DNA of 64,000 nucleotides from Flavobacterium hibisci (GCF_020026925.1 NZ_JAIQDW010000003.1:1-64000), one strand, 5' to 3'; shown: positions 48,395 to 58,184, counted from the stretch's first letter. A program made the numbers and translations. Notes: generated by a model from the letters alone, not told the origin.

Positions 48395-50818
48395 ATGATT
48401 TATAACTGGTTTAAAATATTTATTTATCATTTAAAGCAAAGCAAACTGTTTTCGTTTTTAAATGTTTTAGGATTAAGCATTGGGATTTCCGGTGTGATTT
48501 TCGCCATTTTGTATTGGAATAATGAGCATTCATACGATCAATGGAATCCCGAAAAAGAAAATGCCTATTTAGTTCTTAATAAGATTGGAAATGGGGATAC
48601 CTGGGCAACCAGCTCTATTCCGTTTGGTGAGACTTGTAAAGCTACAATTCCAGAAATTGAAAAAATTTGTTTTTTTAACGTTTGGTATGATCAGGATATC
48701 ATTAAATATCAGGATCAAAAATTGATGGCTAAAAAAATAATGGTAAGCGATGAGAATTTCTTTGATTTTTTTCCTTTTGAAATACTTAAAGGCGCCAAAA
48801 CAAACATTTTAAAAGAGAAAAACAGCGTTGCAATTTCAGATGAACAAGCAAAAATACTCTTCAAAAATGAAAATCCAATTGGTAAGTCTATCTTTTATGG
48901 AGCTGCAAATTATACTGTAAAATCTGTTTATAAAATCATCAGACCTTCTTCTATTGAGCCAAATTATGTCTTCAGCGGCGTAAAAAGAGAACCGGACCTA
49001 AATAGCTGGGGAAACTTTAATTATGGTTTTCTTATTAAAATTAAAAAAGATGCCGATCGTGCTTTGGTTTTAAAGAAAATGCAGCACGTAAATTTTGTCA
49101 ACAGAACGGTAAAAGATGCTAAAGAAAGCGGGCAGACTGTTGAACAATATGTTAAAGAAAACGGCGAAATCACGATATTGATGGATCAGTTAAAAATGGC
49201 GCGTTTACATGGTACAAAGACTTCGGGTTCTACTTTCCCGGAAGGAATGGGCAATTTGAAACTGCTTTATATTATGGCAGGATTATCTCTTCTAATTTTG
49301 ATTTTGTCATTAGTAAATTATATTAATCTGGCCACTGCATCTGCAATAAAACGTGCTAAAGAAGTCGGTGTACGTAAGATTGTAGGAGCTTCAAAAAATC
49401 AGATTATTACTCAGTTTATTTTTGAAACTGCAATAATTGTATTGTTGGCAATTTTATTTGCTTTGGCTATTGTAGAGCTTTCTTTACCGTATTACAATAA
49501 CTTTCTAAATAAAACGCTGACCATAAATGGTGGTGAATTTTACCTCCAGCTCATTGTAATTTTTGGATTAGTAATTATTGCTGCGGGTATTTTCCCTGCT
49601 ATTTATATTTCCAATTTTGAAACTTTAAAGGTGCTTAAAGGCAATTTTTCAAGAAGTAAAAGTGGTATCTGGATTCGGAATTCTATGCTTATTTTTCAGT
49701 TCGGAATCGCAGCATTCTTTATTATTGGGGCCTTGATTGTCAACTCGCAGGTTGAATATATGATGAACAAAGATCTTGGATTTAACGGTGATCAGGTAAT
49801 TTCGATTCCGTACAATAAACCAGATCGATTTAAAAGAACAGAGAAATATCTGGTCGATAAACAGGAAATAGCAAAAATTCCCGGAGTTGTAGATGTGACC
49901 ACATTTGCAGGAAGTTTTGGAGGAAGCACCAGTTCAAGTTCCGGTTTTAAACACAACGGCATTTTTGTGCAGCCAAGAAATGTTGAGATGGATTTTGGTT
50001 TTCTGGATATGATGAAAATTAAAATCGTTCAGGGACGTGATTTATCTCCTAAATATTCGTCGGATACTATTAGTAATATGTTGATGAATGAAACTTTGAT
50101 TAAGCAATTAAATCTTAAAAATCCGATAAACCAGATTGTAACTTCTGGATGGGGAAATGAAAAGGGCAACCTGAAATTTAAAATTGTCGGGGTCGTAAAA
50201 GATTTTAATATTACTGGTTTGCAGAGTAAAGTGCCACCAATGATTTTTATTAATCTTAAAACTTTAAAATGGAATAACTTTAATAATGTGTTTGTAAAGG
50301 TTTCTCCAAATAATTTAACAGAAACGTTAGAAAATTTGAAAAAATATTGGGAGAAAAATGTTAATCCGGATTATCCTTTTGAATATGAATTTGTTAACAA
50401 AGGATTTGCTAAAACTTACGAGGAACAGATAAAGCAAAAAAATCTCTTTTTCATTCTAAATATGGTCGTAATACTAATTGCCGTTTTTGGATTGTTTGCT
50501 TTGGCATCATTTTCGATGGAGAGAAGACTGAAAGAAATAGCAATTAGAAAAACGCTGGGTGCAGAAACAGATATCCTGTTGAAAGAATTATCAAAACAAT
50601 ATATCCTTTTCTGTTTACTCGGATTTGGAATTGGAATCATTCCGGCTTATATTTTATTACAAAAATGGCTTGAAGATTACGCATTCAGAATAAACATTTC
50701 GGCTTTGCCATTTTCAATCGCATTCATTTCATTACTGGCACTTACCTTACTGATTGTGCTGACAAAAGCATATCAGGTAACGAAAATAGATGTTTTGAAA
50801 TATCTGAAATACGAATAA
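48395..50818 (+). CDS. MacB/FtsX-family ABC permease
   Basis: An 807-aa inner-membrane permease with the duplicated MacB/FtsX layout: helix 1 (about 20-42, FLNVLGLSIGISGVIFAILY), a periplasmic MacB_PCD domain (about 45-280), three helices (about 290-410, including ATASAIKRAKEVGVRKIVGA), a second helix/periplasmic unit (about 430-675) and three last helices (about 680-800, with KEIAIRKTLGAETDILL). The two K-E-x-x-x-R-K-x-x-G-A segments are coupling helices to the ATPase. Works with the adaptor and ATPase as an efflux pump. The exported substrate is unknown. Confidence 0.93.
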   Translation: MIYNWFKIFIYHLKQSKLFSFLNVLGLSIGISGVIFAILYWNNEHSYDQWNPEKENAYLVLNKIGNGDTWATSSIPFGETCKATIPEIEKICFFNVWYDQDIIKYQDQKLMAKKIMVSDENFFDFFPFEILKGAKTNILKEKNSVAISDEQAKILFKNENPIGKSIFYGAANYTVKSVYKIIRPSSIEPNYVFSGVKREPDLNSWGNFNYGFLIKIKKDADRALVLKKMQHVNFVNRTVKDAKESGQTVEQYVKENGEITILMDQLKMARLHGTKTSGSTFPEGMGNLKLLYIMAGLSLLILILSLVNYINLATASAIKRAKEVGVRKIVGASKNQIITQFIFETAIIVLLAILFALAIVELSLPYYNNFLNKTLTINGGEFYLQLIVIFGLVIIAAGIFPAIYISNFETLKVLKGNFSRSKSGIWIRNSMLIFQFGIAAFFIIGALIVNSQVEYMMNKDLGFNGDQVISIPYNKPDRFKRTEKYLVDKQEIAKIPGVVDVTTFAGSFGGSTSSSSGFKHNGIFVQPRNVEMDFGFLDMMKIKIVQGRDLSPKYSSDTISNMLMNETLIKQLNLKNPINQIVTSGWGNEKGNLKFKIVGVVKDFNITGLQSKVPPMIFINLKTLKWNNFNNVFVKVSPNNLTETLENLKKYWEKNVNPDYPFEYEFVNKGFAKTYEEQIKQKNLFFILNMVVILIAVFGLFALASFSMERRLKEIAIRKTLGAETDILLKELSKQYILFCLLGFGIGIIPAYILLQKWLEDYAFRINISALPFSIAFISLLALTLLIVLTKAYQVTKIDVLKYLKYE

Positions 50819-50838
50819 CTTGTAGACCATTTTTTTTA

Positions 50839-50876
50839 GAAACCCGCTGAATCAGAATATTTGGCGGGTTTCTTTT
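50839..50876 (+). terminator. terminator of the efflux operon
   Basis: GAAACCCGC (50839-50847) pairs with GCGGGTTTC (50864-50872), followed by a T run. It lies 20 nt after the permease stop. Confidence 0.8.
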
Positions 50877-50984
50877 TTTGGGATTGATCTAATTTTATAT
50901 GCTTATTTTTTTAACGCTCCACGCGTTTTAGCATTGATCCATCCTGATCCGATCCAATTTCAGTTTAGGAAAATTAATAAAAAC

Positions 50985-51015
50985 AAAAAACCCGAATATT
51001 GCTATTCGGGTTTTG
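50985..51015 (-). terminator. tRNA-Phe terminator
   Basis: On the reverse strand, AAAACCCGAATA pairs with TATTCGGGTTTT, followed by T runs, immediately after the tRNA 3' end. Confidence 0.85.
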
Positions 51016-51088
51016 TGGTACCTCCAGGGATCGAACCAGGGACACATGGATTTTCAGTCCATTGCTCTACCATCTGAGCTAAGGTACC
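51016..51088 (-). tRNA. tRNA-Phe (anticodon GAA)
   Basis: Reverse-strand acceptor arms GGTACCT/AGGTACC with discriminator A, anticodon arm ATGGA-CTGAAAA-TCCAT (anticodon GAA), T-arm CCTGGTTCGATCCCTGG. 73 nt, CCA not encoded. Confidence 0.97.
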
Positions 51089-51147
51089 TTCCTTATAATT
51101 CACTTTGTTTCTGTTTCCGTTTGTTTCTGTGAACGTGTTTGCGGGTG

Positions 51148-51177
51148 CAAATATAGAATCATTTTTCGTTTATCCAA
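51148..51177 (-). promoter_or_regulatory. tRNA-Phe promoter
   Basis: On the reverse strand, TTG (51175-51177), a 19-nt spacer and TATATTTG (51148-51155): a near-ideal flavobacterial promoter. Confidence 0.75.
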
Positions 51178-51231
51178 AACATTTTTTTAAAAAAAATCAA
51201 TTCGTACCTTCGCAGTGGTAAATAAATAAAT

Positions 51232-51966
51232 ATGGTTTTAACAGTTGATGTTGGTAATACCCGAATTAAAGCTGCTGTCTTTGAGGGGAGTACTGTTCTT
51301 GATAATTTTGTTTTTGAGAAAAACCAGCTTGAAAAAGAAATTAAAAAAATTTTAAAAAAATTTCAAAATTGCTCTGATTTGGTGGTGGCATCAGTCGGAA
51401 ATATCGAAAAACAGTCTTTTCTGGCTTTCGAAAAACAGCTTGACATTCATTTTTTGACGCACGAAGATCCCTTTCCTTTCATAAATAAATATGCAACACC
51501 AAAAACCTTAGGGATAGACAGGATGGTTTTAGCCGCCGGTGCAACTTTACAGTTCCCAAAACAAAACAGATTGGTTATTGATGCCGGCACTTGTATTACC
51601 TATGATTTTATCGACGAATCGGATCATTATTGGGGCGGTGCCATTTCGCCCGGATTACGATTACGGTATGAAGCATTACATAATTATACAGCCAGACTGC
51701 CTTTGCTGTCTTTAGAAGTTCCGGAATCCTATATAGGTAATACTACTGCACAGGCGATACATTCAGGTGTTGTGAATGGTTTCGTCTATGAGATTGACGG
51801 TTTTATCGATGAATATCGTACAAATTTTTCAAATTTTATAATAATTTTAACGGGAGGCGATACAGATTTTTTGGCTAAACGATTAAAAAATACCATATTT
51901 GCCAATTCAAATTTCTTGCTTGAGAGTTTGAACCAAACATTTCAATATAAAATCAACAATGATTAA
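51232..51966 (+). CDS. coaX: type III pantothenate kinase
   Basis: Phosphorylates pantothenate, the first step of coenzyme A synthesis. The 244-aa protein begins with the ASKHA phosphate motif DVGNTRIKAAVFEG (5-18), has the type III signature GIDRMVLAAGA (about 99-109), DAGTCITYDFID (about 122-133), GGAISPGLRLRYEALHNYTARLP (in two parts, about 140-162) and TGGDTDFL near 207-214. The next gene overlaps its stop by 8 nt. A TACCTTCG sequence at 51205-51212 may be a weak -7 box. Confidence 0.94.
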   Translation: MVLTVDVGNTRIKAAVFEGSTVLDNFVFEKNQLEKEIKKILKKFQNCSDLVVASVGNIEKQSFLAFEKQLDIHFLTHEDPFPFINKYATPKTLGIDRMVLAAGATLQFPKQNRLVIDAGTCITYDFIDESDHYWGGAISPGLRLRYEALHNYTARLPLLSLEVPESYIGNTTAQAIHSGVVNGFVYEIDGFIDEYRTNFSNFIIILTGGDTDFLAKRLKNTIFANSNFLLESLNQTFQYKINND

Positions 51967-53185
51967 AAAAATTATACTAAGCGCTTGTTTGCTTATCTCG
52001 TTCGTTTCATTCGCTCAGCAAGGTACTGCCTCACCATATTCTTTTTACGGAATTGGTGATGTGAAATTTAAGGGAACCTTAGAAAACAGGTCGATGGCAG
52101 GTGTTTCAGTAGAGCAGGACAGTATACATCTGAATGTTGAAAACCCAGCAAGTTATGCCAGCCTTATACAAACAACTTTTACTGTTGGTGGGACTTACGG
52201 GACTTCGAAATTAAAATCTGAAAATGCACAGGCCAGTACTACAAGATCAACTTTTGATTATTTGCTTTTAGGGATCCCAATGGGGAAATTTGGCGTTGGA
52301 TTTGGATTGATCCCGGTTTCATCAGTTGGATATAAAATCAGGAATGATCAGTCTGATGACATCAATGGAAAAAGCAGTCAATATGAGGGAAAAGGGGGTG
52401 TGAACAAAGTTTTTTTAGCATTAGCTTACAAAATAAAGCCAAATTGGAGTATAGGTGCTGATATGCAATATAATTTTGGAAAAATCGAAACAACTGGTAT
52501 TAAAGCTATTACAGGAGTTGAAAGTGGTACAAGAGAAATTAATACTTCAACATTATCAGGAGCGAATTTCAATATCGGTACGATGTATCAGACTAAGATT
52601 TATAAAAAAACGGAGTTGTTTACCAGTTTAGCCTATACATTTGGAGGTAATTTGAATTCAGAAACTGAAAGAACGATTCAAGTAGATGGAGATGCTGCAA
52701 TAGTGACGGATACGCCTGATAGTGTTTTAAAAATGTCGAATAAAGTAACTATAGGTGCAGGTATTGGAGAAGCAAGAAAATGGCTGGTAGGGAGTTCATT
52801 AGCTTTTCAGGGTGCTGGAGATTTTAAGAATTCTTACAATACTACTGACAATGTACGTTATGAAAAATATACTAAATATGCTATCGGAGGGTATTATCTT
52901 CCAAATTATACCTCATTCACCAGTTATTTTAGCAGGATAACGTACAGGGCAGGTTTTAAATATGAAAAAATTGGTCTTGTAGTTAATAATGAATCCATAA
53001 AAGATGTTGGTGTTTCAGTAGGAGCGGGCTTTCCTATTACAGGAAGTTTTTCCAGTGTCAATTTTGGAATTGAATATGGTAAAAAAGGAACGGTTTCTGC
53101 AAATTTAGTTCAGGAAAATTATGTGAATTTCAGCCTTAGTTTCTCTTTCAATGACAAATGGTTTGTGAAAAATAAATTCAACTAA
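51959..53185 (+). CDS. outer-membrane beta-barrel protein
   Basis: A 408-aa predicted outer-membrane barrel. Signal peptide MIKKIILSACLLISFVSFAQ (1-20), then SPYSFYGIGDVKFKGTLENRSMAGVSV (in two parts), and many alternating amphipathic strands ending in FSLSFSFNDKWFVKNKFN. The opening, with its YGIGD motif and VENPASYASL, resembles FadL/OMPP1-like and PorV-like families of Bacteroidota, but I cannot name it. Its start overlaps coaX by 8 nt and the lptC gene follows 51 nt later, an arrangement I remember as common in flavobacteria. Confidence 0.8.
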   Translation: MIKKIILSACLLISFVSFAQQGTASPYSFYGIGDVKFKGTLENRSMAGVSVEQDSIHLNVENPASYASLIQTTFTVGGTYGTSKLKSENAQASTTRSTFDYLLLGIPMGKFGVGFGLIPVSSVGYKIRNDQSDDINGKSSQYEGKGGVNKVFLALAYKIKPNWSIGADMQYNFGKIETTGIKAITGVESGTREINTSTLSGANFNIGTMYQTKIYKKTELFTSLAYTFGGNLNSETERTIQVDGDAAIVTDTPDSVLKMSNKVTIGAGIGEARKWLVGSSLAFQGAGDFKNSYNTTDNVRYEKYTKYAIGGYYLPNYTSFTSYFSRITYRAGFKYEKIGLVVNNESIKDVGVSVGAGFPITGSFSSVNFGIEYGKKGTVSANLVQENYVNFSLSFSFNDKWFVKNKFN

Positions 53186-53224
53186 TGTGTAAACTTATGT
53201 TTTCATAAGCTCAATACAATTTAC

Positions 53225-53232
53225 TACATTTG
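53225..53232 (+). promoter_or_regulatory. -7-like box immediately before lptC
   Basis: TACATTTG ends 4 nt before the lptC ATG. If used, transcription would start at or inside the start codon and make a leaderless mRNA. It could also be a chance match. Confidence 0.3.
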
Positions 53233-53236
53233 GCGA

Positions 53237-53794
53237 ATGAATTTACCAAAAAGATATACTATTATAACCGTTGTCACAGTTTTTACTGTGACACTGTTTT
53301 TTGGCTGTGAAAGTAATTTTAAAGAAGTCCAGAAAATTAATTATTCAGAATTTTTTCCGGCTACAGATGCTGATACAATCAATATAAAATATACAGATTC
53401 AGGGCGTATCACCGGCGTTCTCAAAAGCCGCAAAATGCTGGATTATGCAAGCGTTGATTTTCCTTTTACAGAATTTCCTAAAGGAATTGATGTTACATTA
53501 TATGATAAAAAACAAAAGCGCACTTTTATTTTAGCTAATTATGCTGTTTCATATAAAGAGACAGGGATAATTGATTTACAGGGAAAAGTAAAAATTACTT
53601 CTGAAGCCGGACAGGTACTTGAAACAGAGCAATTGTACTTCGATCAGAAAAACGAATGGTTTTATACCGAAAGAAAATTTAAACTGACAGATGCAAAGGG
53701 AGTTTCGTATGGTCAGGGAATAGATTTTAGCAAAGATTTTAAAGTGATAAATTCACAAAGAGTAAGCGGGGAAATTGAAGCCGACGAAGATTAA
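53237..53794 (+). CDS. lptC: LptC-type lipopolysaccharide export component
   Basis: A 185-aa lipoprotein-like protein: signal with the lipobox LFFGC (cysteine near 24), then a single LptC beta-jellyroll: ADTINIKYTDSGRITGVLKS (about 45-64), KGIDVTLYDKKQKRTFILANYAV (in two parts) and the strand pattern ETGIIDLQGKVKITSEAGQ and LETEQLYFDQKNEWFYTE (about 120-160). LptC carries lipopolysaccharide from the inner-membrane LptBFG complex to LptA. The lipobox, instead of a plain membrane anchor, is usual in Bacteroidota. It precedes a small membrane protein gene and a CNNM-type gene on the same strand. Confidence 0.88.
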   Translation: MNLPKRYTIITVVTVFTVTLFFGCESNFKEVQKINYSEFFPATDADTINIKYTDSGRITGVLKSRKMLDYASVDFPFTEFPKGIDVTLYDKKQKRTFILANYAVSYKETGIIDLQGKVKITSEAGQVLETEQLYFDQKNEWFYTERKFKLTDAKGVSYGQGIDFSKDFKVINSQRVSGEIEADED

Positions 53795-53804
53795 AATATA
53801 GATT

Positions 53805-53999
53805 ATGAATTATTTAAAATATACACAATACGTTTACTTGTTAATTGCAGTTGCTTTTATTTATGATGGCATTACTAAGCTTAGTGAGCCTGAGGGTACT
53901 TACTGGCTAAGTTTCTTAATTGCTGGCGTGAGCGTGTTTATGTTTTTTTTCAGGAGAAAATTTTCTAAGAAATTCGATGATCATTATAAAAAAAAGTAG
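53805..53999 (+). CDS. small two-helix membrane protein
   Basis: A 64-aa protein with two hydrophobic helices (about 9-24 and 34-49) joined by a short GITKLSEPEGTYW turn, and a lysine/arginine-rich C-terminal tail (RRKFSKKFDDHYKKK). No family recognised by me. It starts 10 nt after lptC and ends 3 nt before the CNNM gene, so it is part of the same operon. Confidence 0.75.
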   Translation: MNYLKYTQYVYLLIAVAFIYDGITKLSEPEGTYWLSFLIAGVSVFMFFFRRKFSKKFDDHYKKK

Positions 54000-54002
54000 A
54001 AA

Positions 54003-55262
54003 ATGGAAATTAGTATTATAATACTATGTTTAATACTATCAGCCTTTTTTTCGGGAATGGAAATAGCTTTTGTTTCCTCTAATAAGATTTATCTTGAGAT
54101 AGAAAAAAAACAGGATAATTTTATTTCCCGAATATTAACGAAACTTACCGAAAAACCATCTAAGTTTATTGCAGCAATGCTTATCGGCAATAATGTAGCG
54201 TTGGTTGTTTATGGTTTTTTTACCGCAGATTTGATTCTGAAATGCATCACAAATTTAGGATATCAGTTTTCTGATTACACAAATTTGTTTCTTCTCACTT
54301 TAATAGCTACGTTTATTATTCTAATTACTGCGGAGTTTTTTCCAAAGGTCTTTTTTCAGATTTATGCTAATTCCTTAATTCGGATTTTTGCTGTTCCTGC
54401 TTATATTTTTTATCGGTTATTCTATTATGTCTCTACTTTTTTTATCTGGATTTCAGATTTAATTCTAAGAAAATTTTTTAAGACAGAAGGCGATCATGTA
54501 CAGCTGTATTTCAGTAAAACGGAACTCGGGAATTATATTACCGAACAGATGAATGCTGTGGAAGACAATGAAGAAGTAGATTCTGAAATTCAGATTTTCC
54601 AAAACGCATTAGAATTTTCAGGTTTAAAAGCGCGTGATATAATGACTCCCAGAACAGAAATTGTGGACATTGATTTATTCGATAGTGTGTCTGATCTCAA
54701 GGCGTTATTTATAGAAACAGGCTATTCTAAGATTATTGTCAGTCAAAATTCTCTTGATGATATTGTAGGTTATGTGCATTCCTTCGATTTGTTTAAGAAG
54801 CCAAAATCAATAAAATCAGTTTTAATGGCAGTTGAGTTTGTGCCTGAAACAATTTTGATAAAAGATGCCTTAAGCCTGCTTATCAAAAAAAGAAAAAATG
54901 TTGCTGTTGTTTTAGATGAGTATGGAGGGACTTCAGGCATTATTACCATTGAAGATATTGTGGAGGAACTTTTTGGCGAAATTGAAGATGAACATGATCT
55001 GGATGAAGAATTGATAGAAGAGGAATTAGAGGGAGGAAAATATCTTTTTTCTGCCAGGCTTGACGTGGCTTATCTCAATGAGACATACAAATTAGAAATT
55101 CCAGAAAGTGATTCTTATGGGACTTTAGGAGGGTTTATTGTAGATTTTGCGAAGGATATTCCTGAAAAAGGTGAAAAAATCAGCATTGGAAACTATTTCT
55201 TTGTGATCGAAGAATGTTCGAACAAGAAAATCGAATTAGTAAAAATGACTGTAAAAGAATAA
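54003..55262 (+). CDS. CNNM/CorC-family (HlyC/CorC) membrane protein
   Basis: A 419-aa inner-membrane protein. The CNNM transmembrane domain covers about 1-160 (SAFFSGMEIAFVSSNKI at 13-29, GNNVALVVYGFF), then a CBS pair (about 205-335: RDIMTPRTEIVDID, VVLDEYGGTSGIITIEDIVEELFGEIEDEHD) and a C-terminal CorC_HlyC domain (about 345-419). Relatives are implicated in Mg2+ or Co2+ efflux or homeostasis. The older name hemolysin C is misleading. It is the end of the coaX-lptC run. Confidence 0.92.
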   Translation: MEISIIILCLILSAFFSGMEIAFVSSNKIYLEIEKKQDNFISRILTKLTEKPSKFIAAMLIGNNVALVVYGFFTADLILKCITNLGYQFSDYTNLFLLTLIATFIILITAEFFPKVFFQIYANSLIRIFAVPAYIFYRLFYYVSTFFIWISDLILRKFFKTEGDHVQLYFSKTELGNYITEQMNAVEDNEEVDSEIQIFQNALEFSGLKARDIMTPRTEIVDIDLFDSVSDLKALFIETGYSKIIVSQNSLDDIVGYVHSFDLFKKPKSIKSVLMAVEFVPETILIKDALSLLIKKRKNVAVVLDEYGGTSGIITIEDIVEELFGEIEDEHDLDEELIEEELEGGKYLFSARLDVAYLNETYKLEIPESDSYGTLGGFIVDFAKDIPEKGEKISIGNYFFVIEECSNKKIELVKMTVKE

Positions 55263-55310
55263 TTATTTTAAGAATTTTAAAAAAAAGTCGAAAATAAAAC
55301 ACTAGTTGTA

Positions 55311-55339
55311 TTGTTATTAACCAGATAATTGTATTTTCG
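55311..55339 (+). promoter_or_regulatory. promoter of the PpiD-like gene
   Basis: TTG at 55311-55313, an 18-nt spacer and TATTTTCG at 55332-55339 (one mismatch from TAnnTTTG), 31 nt before the ATG at 55371. Confidence 0.5.
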
Positions 55340-55370
55340 CAAACTGAATATAAAATTAACGATAATAAAA

Positions 55371-57470
55371 ATGGCAGTTTTAGCAAAAATTAGACAGCGT
55401 TCCGCATTATTGATAGGAGTTATTGCACTTGCATTATTTGCATTTATAATACAGGATCTTTTCAACAGCGGTACTTTTGGTCAAAGTTCAAAAGATGTTG
55501 GAAGCATCGATGGAAAGGATATTTCATTTGAAGACTTTAGAGTTAAAGTTAGTAATGTTGAAAAAAGTGGACAAGGGATTACTTCAACTGAAGCTGCAAA
55601 CAGAGTATGGGATCAGGAAGTTTCAATCGCTTTATTGTCAGCCCAATTTGATAAATTAGGATTGAGAGTAGGAGAGAAACACCTTTTAGAAGTTTTAAAA
55701 TCGGATCCTAATATTGGTAAAAATCCAATGTTCCTGAATGCTGCAGGTATGTTTGATATTGCAAAATTCAAGGAATACTTTAAAGCAAATCCTGAAGCAG
55801 CTCAGTTTATTACTGAAAAAGAAAAAGATGCTACTTTAAATGCGAAATTCCAAATCTACAATACACTTGTAAAATCAGGTCTTTATACTACAGCAAGCGA
55901 AGGAAAACTGAAATATGAAATGGAAGCTAATAAAGTAGATTTTTCATATGCTGCAGCCTTATATTCTTCTATTAAAGATAGTGAAGTAAAAATTTCTGAC
56001 TCAGAGATTGTGGATTACATGAAGAAAAACGAGAAAAAATTTAAAGCAGATGCTACTCGTGAAATTCAGTATGTATTAGTAGAAGACAAACCTTCTAAAG
56101 AAGATGAAGCTGAAATTAAAGCTAAAATTACATCATTATTAAACGGAAGAGTAGAGTACAATGCTAAAACTGGTAAAAATGATACATTACCTGGATTTAG
56201 AAATGCTAAAAACATTGCTGAATTTGTAAATGCTAATTCAGACGTTCCTTACGATTCAACGTATATCGCTAAAAATTCTTTACCTGCAGTTGATGCTGAT
56301 AAATTATTCAGTTTAGCTCCAGGTCAGATTTACGGGCCATATGTTTTTGGAAAATACTATGCTATTTCTAAATCTTTAGGATTTAAAGCAGGTGTTAACG
56401 CAAAAGCAAGTCATATCTTAATTGGATATGAAGGATCTCAGACTCCAAACCAGAAAGAAAAGAGAACAAAAGAAGAAGCTAAAGCTAAAGCTGAGGATAT
56501 TTTAAAACAAGTTCAGGCCAATCCTGATAGTTTTATGATGCTTGCTTTTACAAGCTCTGATGACTCATCTGCACAGCAAGGTGGTGATTTAGGATATTTT
56601 GGTCCAAACCAGATGGTAAAACCATTTAATGATTTTGTATTCAGTAACGGGATTGGAAAAGTTGGTTTGGTTGAAACTCCTTTCGGATTTCACGTTATTA
56701 AAATTACAGATAAACAAGACGGAATTCGCTTAGCTACAATTGCTCAAAAAATTCAGCCTTCTGAAGCCACATCTGATAAAGTATTTACACTGGCAACTAA
56801 ATTTGAAATGGATGCTGCTGATAAAGATTTTAATGCTACTGCTAAACAATTAGGATTAAAAGTTGAAGCTCCTGTAACGGCTAAAGCTATGGATGAATCT
56901 TTTGGCCCATTAGGAAACCAGCGTGCTATTATAAGATGGGCATTTGATAAAGAAACAAAAGAAGGTGATGTAAAACGTTTTGAAATAGCAAATATTGGTC
57001 ACGTAATTGCGCAATACAAAAGTGAAAACAAATCTGGTTTAGTATCTGTTACACTGGCAAGACCTTATGTAGAGCCAATCCTTAAAAACAAGAAAAAAGC
57101 AGAAATCTTAAAAGCTAAAATGACAGGTTCAAGTATTGAGGCTATCGCTAAGAGTGCCGGGGTAAAAGTGCAACAAGCAACAAATGTTACTTTAGATAAT
57201 CCGGTATTGCCTGGAGGTGTTGGTCAGGAGCCTAAAGTGGTAGGTAATGCATTTGCATTAGCTGTTAATAAAGTATCTGCTCCAATTGAAGGAAATACAG
57301 GTGTGTATGTTGTGAAAAATATTAAAACAATTAAAGCACCAGCACTGCAAAATCATGCTGAGTATGTATCTAAGGTGAAAGCTCAAAGCGCATCAGATGC
57401 AAGCAGAATTTTACCAGCTTTGAAAAATAACGCTAAAATCGAAGATAACAGATTACAGTTTAATTACTAA
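55371..57470 (+). CDS. PpiD/SurA-like periplasmic peptidyl-prolyl isomerase
   Basis: A 699-aa anchored periplasmic chaperone from ATG 55371 (MAVLAKIRQRSALLIGVIAL); the ORF can extend to 55329, but that start lies upstream of the -7 box. One N-terminal membrane helix (about 11-30), SurA_N-like helical region (about 45-190), a parvulin domain (about 342-450: ASHILIGYEG, GGDLGYFGPNQMVKPFNDFVF in two parts, VETPFGFHVIKITDKQ) and a further SurA/PpiD-like region to the end. It helps outer-membrane proteins fold. Single gene with its own terminator. Confidence 0.92.
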   Translation: MAVLAKIRQRSALLIGVIALALFAFIIQDLFNSGTFGQSSKDVGSIDGKDISFEDFRVKVSNVEKSGQGITSTEAANRVWDQEVSIALLSAQFDKLGLRVGEKHLLEVLKSDPNIGKNPMFLNAAGMFDIAKFKEYFKANPEAAQFITEKEKDATLNAKFQIYNTLVKSGLYTTASEGKLKYEMEANKVDFSYAAALYSSIKDSEVKISDSEIVDYMKKNEKKFKADATREIQYVLVEDKPSKEDEAEIKAKITSLLNGRVEYNAKTGKNDTLPGFRNAKNIAEFVNANSDVPYDSTYIAKNSLPAVDADKLFSLAPGQIYGPYVFGKYYAISKSLGFKAGVNAKASHILIGYEGSQTPNQKEKRTKEEAKAKAEDILKQVQANPDSFMMLAFTSSDDSSAQQGGDLGYFGPNQMVKPFNDFVFSNGIGKVGLVETPFGFHVIKITDKQDGIRLATIAQKIQPSEATSDKVFTLATKFEMDAADKDFNATAKQLGLKVEAPVTAKAMDESFGPLGNQRAIIRWAFDKETKEGDVKRFEIANIGHVIAQYKSENKSGLVSVTLARPYVEPILKNKKKAEILKAKMTGSSIEAIAKSAGVKVQQATNVTLDNPVLPGGVGQEPKVVGNAFALAVNKVSAPIEGNTGVYVVKNIKTIKAPALQNHAEYVSKVKAQSASDASRILPALKNNAKIEDNRLQFNY

Positions 57471-57488
57471 TAGAAGTAATAAATATAA

Positions 57489-57530
57489 AGAGAAACCCGA
57501 AATGTATTAAAACGTTTCGGGTTTCTCTTT
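57489..57530 (+). terminator. terminator of the PpiD-like gene
   Basis: A 14-bp stem, AGAGAAACCCGAAA against TTTCGGGTTTCTCT, with a 12-nt loop and a T run after it. It starts 18 nt after the stop. Confidence 0.85.
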
Positions 57531-57734
57531 GTTTTAAAACCACTTTGTAAGATTTTATTGTAGTATTTAAAAGTGTTTTTTCTAATGTTACATAGAGGTA
57601 ATAGAAATATGATTTAAAAAATTTGGGATATTCAAATTATTGCAGTTAATTTGTCAGAATTTTTGTTTTAACAAAAGTAAATTACGGAAGCATGATAGAT
57701 AATTACATTAATAATCAGGTATTTAGTTTGTTGT

Positions 57735-58175
57735 ATGTTTAAGTTTTTTAGAAAAAAAGCTAAAGTGTATTCCAAAATTGAAAATCATATTTTTGGGATC
57801 ATAACAGAACTTTTAAAAGTTAGCAGTACTGACATAAATGTTGACGAATTAGGAGGTAAATACTATTTAAGTAATGAAGAACAACATTTTAAAGTTACTA
57901 TTCTAAGTAACGATTATGTTATTAGGCTGACCAATACCCGGGATTCTGTTGCTGAGAAATATGACAAAGTTTTTGTAGAAGATGTTTTAAGGGCTGTAAA
58001 GGAAGAAAAACACCGCAGAATGGAGCTGGTATATGATTCTATTACCAACAGTATAGAAAAAATGGCAGAACGTTTACATAACACTCTCATTGAATCTAAT
58101 GAACTGGAGAGTCAAAAAGTCCGGCAGCTTAAAACAAAAATCACAAAAGAAAATGATAAAAAGGTAAATTATTAA
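57735..58175 (+). CDS. conserved hypothetical protein
   Basis: A 146-aa soluble protein, rich in charged residues, with no signal peptide. The N-terminal half has mixed strands and helices (FKVTILSNDYVIRLTNTR), the C-terminal half is a long helix (about 85-140, MELVYDSITNSIEKMAERL). No family recognised. It ends 9 nt before the stop of the convergent GYDIA kinase gene, with no terminator between them. Confidence 0.7.
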   Translation: MFKFFRKKAKVYSKIENHIFGIITELLKVSSTDINVDELGGKYYLSNEEQHFKVTILSNDYVIRLTNTRDSVAEKYDKVFVEDVLRAVKEEKHRRMELVYDSITNSIEKMAERLHNTLIESNELESQKVRQLKTKITKENDKKVNY

Positions 58176-58184
58176 TAAAGTTTA

